Assembly (NCBI RefSeq): GCF_028473745.1
Contig: NZ_CP101137.1
Span: 4,154,001-4,218,000 of the forward strand
DNA length: 64,000 nt
Source: Streptomyces sp. M92
GTDB taxonomy: Bacteria; Actinomycetota; Actinomycetes; Streptomycetales; Streptomycetaceae
Direction: 5' to 3'
Part shown: positions 63,269 through 64,000 of the stretch, piece by piece
Layout of the letters: each line of letters opens with the position of its first letter
Position numbering within the stretch: the stretch's first letter is position 1
Position numbers and translations under genes: made by a program
Notes under the pieces: model-generated
What the model saw: the letters and a program-made list of their open reading frames with translations, nothing else
Told to the model about the DNA's origin: nothing
Database searches by the model: none

Positions 63269-63780
63269 CCGCAGGGCGAGGAAGAGGACAACGCCCGGCG
63301 TCGCAAGGCGGCGACAGCCTCGCCCGCTCGTTGGGCGGCCGGCTGCTCAGGTTCGCGACGAAGTGCGGTGAAGCGGCGTGGGCAGCAGTGCGCGGGCGGC
63401 CACTGGACGCCAGAGCTTCCCTTCGGTGACCCGGCCGAACGCCTGGTCGCCGAAGTGGAGGCGAAGCCGGAGGCGCGCGGTGCCCCGCAGCTCGCCGAGC
63501 AGTGCCGACCGGGCTGTCGTCCGTGTCGTCGTTCCAGCGTCCGATCAGGCTGAGGTCTTCGACTGCGGCTCGGGGCCTTGCCTCCCGGCCCGCCACCGAC
63601 TGGACTCCACCATCGGCCCCTGAAACGAGCGCCCCTGACCACCACAGGGCAGGACCCCGACGATCACCACGCTGGGGTCCTTCTCCGGCCGAGACGGTTC
63701 CCCCAGTCCGTGGCCGGAGCCCTGCCAGCGCGCCGGTTGCCCGTCGGCGGCCTGCCAGGCCCAGTGAGGCGCATGCTTGC
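63269..63780. other. 512-bp region without a confident gene
   Basis: Several overlapping open frames exist on both strands, as expected from high GC. One minus-strand stretch (about 63540-63361) translates to protein-like LGELRGTARLRLHFGDQAFGR but has no start codon, so at most a gene remnant. Confidence 0.4.
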
Positions 63781-63999
63781 CGTGCCGACGTCTGTGCCGT
63801 CCCGCGCGCCTGGCACGATGGTTCCCAGGCAGCCGCCGCCGGCTCCAAGGAGCAGGACGCCGTCTTCGTCGCCATCGAGTCTCTGGGCGAGCACTGGACG
63901 GTGAGGGCCGACATGATCACCGCCCCGCAGCAGGCCGTCGCGGACTCGGTGTACGACGCTTTCCGCGCGGCGGTCATCCAGACGATCCGCGTCGACGAG
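63781..63999 (+). CDS. Possible partial coding sequence running off the window
   Basis: The frame open to the right edge becomes protein-like near 63840 (AAAGSKEQDAVFVAIESL, GEHWTVRADMITAPQQAV, DAFRAAVIQTIRVDE). No good start codon is visible in the window; the 5' boundary given is arbitrary. It could be the beginning of, or a fragment of, a gene in the next segment. Unrecognised. Confidence 0.25.
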
Positions 64000-64000
64000 A

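Overview
The window looks like a chromosomal segment of a Streptomyces. It has very high GC, many GTG starts, short translationally coupled overlaps, GC-rich hairpins without T-tracts, a rare TTA codon, and proteins closely resembling S. coelicolor/S. lividans enzymes. These include a GH10 xylanase predicted at 477 aa, the length I recall for S. lividans XlnA, and an RNase Sa-type ribonuclease. No rRNA, tRNA, CRISPR array or insertion sequence was seen.

Layout. (1) 1-3.1 kb: end of an ALF-repeat/coiled-coil protein, a small AT-richer membrane protein with a TTA codon, and a zinc-ribbon protein. (2) 3.1-17.3 kb: glyoxylate and urate catabolism: glyoxylate carboligase, catalase, tartronate semialdehyde reductase, hydroxypyruvate isomerase, uraD-uraH-uricase, two purine (NAT/NCS2) permeases and an 8-oxoguanine deaminase. 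(3) 17.4-30.2 kb: mixed housekeeping and accessory genes: thioesterase, histidine phosphatase, alanine aminotransferase, HxlR regulator, a vWA pair, two divergent NIS siderophore synthetases, an XRE/DUF397/ATPase signalling set and a HipA-like kinase. (4) 30.2-36.9 kb: malate synthase, a MobA-like nucleotidyltransferase, the IclR repressor AllR, allantoinase and allantoicase. (5) 37-47.8 kb: SDR, secreted guanyl RNase, two-component system, and a sugar/polyol ABC system with its GntR regulator, Gfo/Idh dehydrogenase and ROK kinase. (6) 47.9-53.8 kb: SNF2 helicase (frameshifted as read) and SWIM protein. (7) 53.8-57.2 kb: a probable carnitine-to-glycine-betaine operon. (8) 57.3-63.3 kb: a large HEAT-like/DUF1963 protein, then a divergent GH10 xylanase / GH62 arabinofuranosidase pair. 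The right edge is weakly coding.

How the genes work together. Regions 2 and 4 form one dispersed pathway: purine import or 8-oxoguanine deamination, then urate, 5-hydroxyisourate, OHCU, allantoin, allantoate and ureidoglycolate. Glyoxylate is then consumed by carboligase plus reductase/isomerase (to glycerate) or by malate synthase (to malate). Catalase removes uricase-derived peroxide. The promoters are tied together by two motifs I could read directly. One is a TTCYGC-N3-RYGGAA box, occurring as tandem pairs exactly 21 bp apart at gcl, hyi, aceB and allR/allB (one and a half copies at the catalase); it is the likely AllR operator. The other is TCAACA-N3-TGTTGA at the catalase, uraD, aceB and allB promoters, for which I know no regulator. 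No ureidoglycolate lyase or glycerate kinase is visible in the window. Database comparisons are from memory and were not run.
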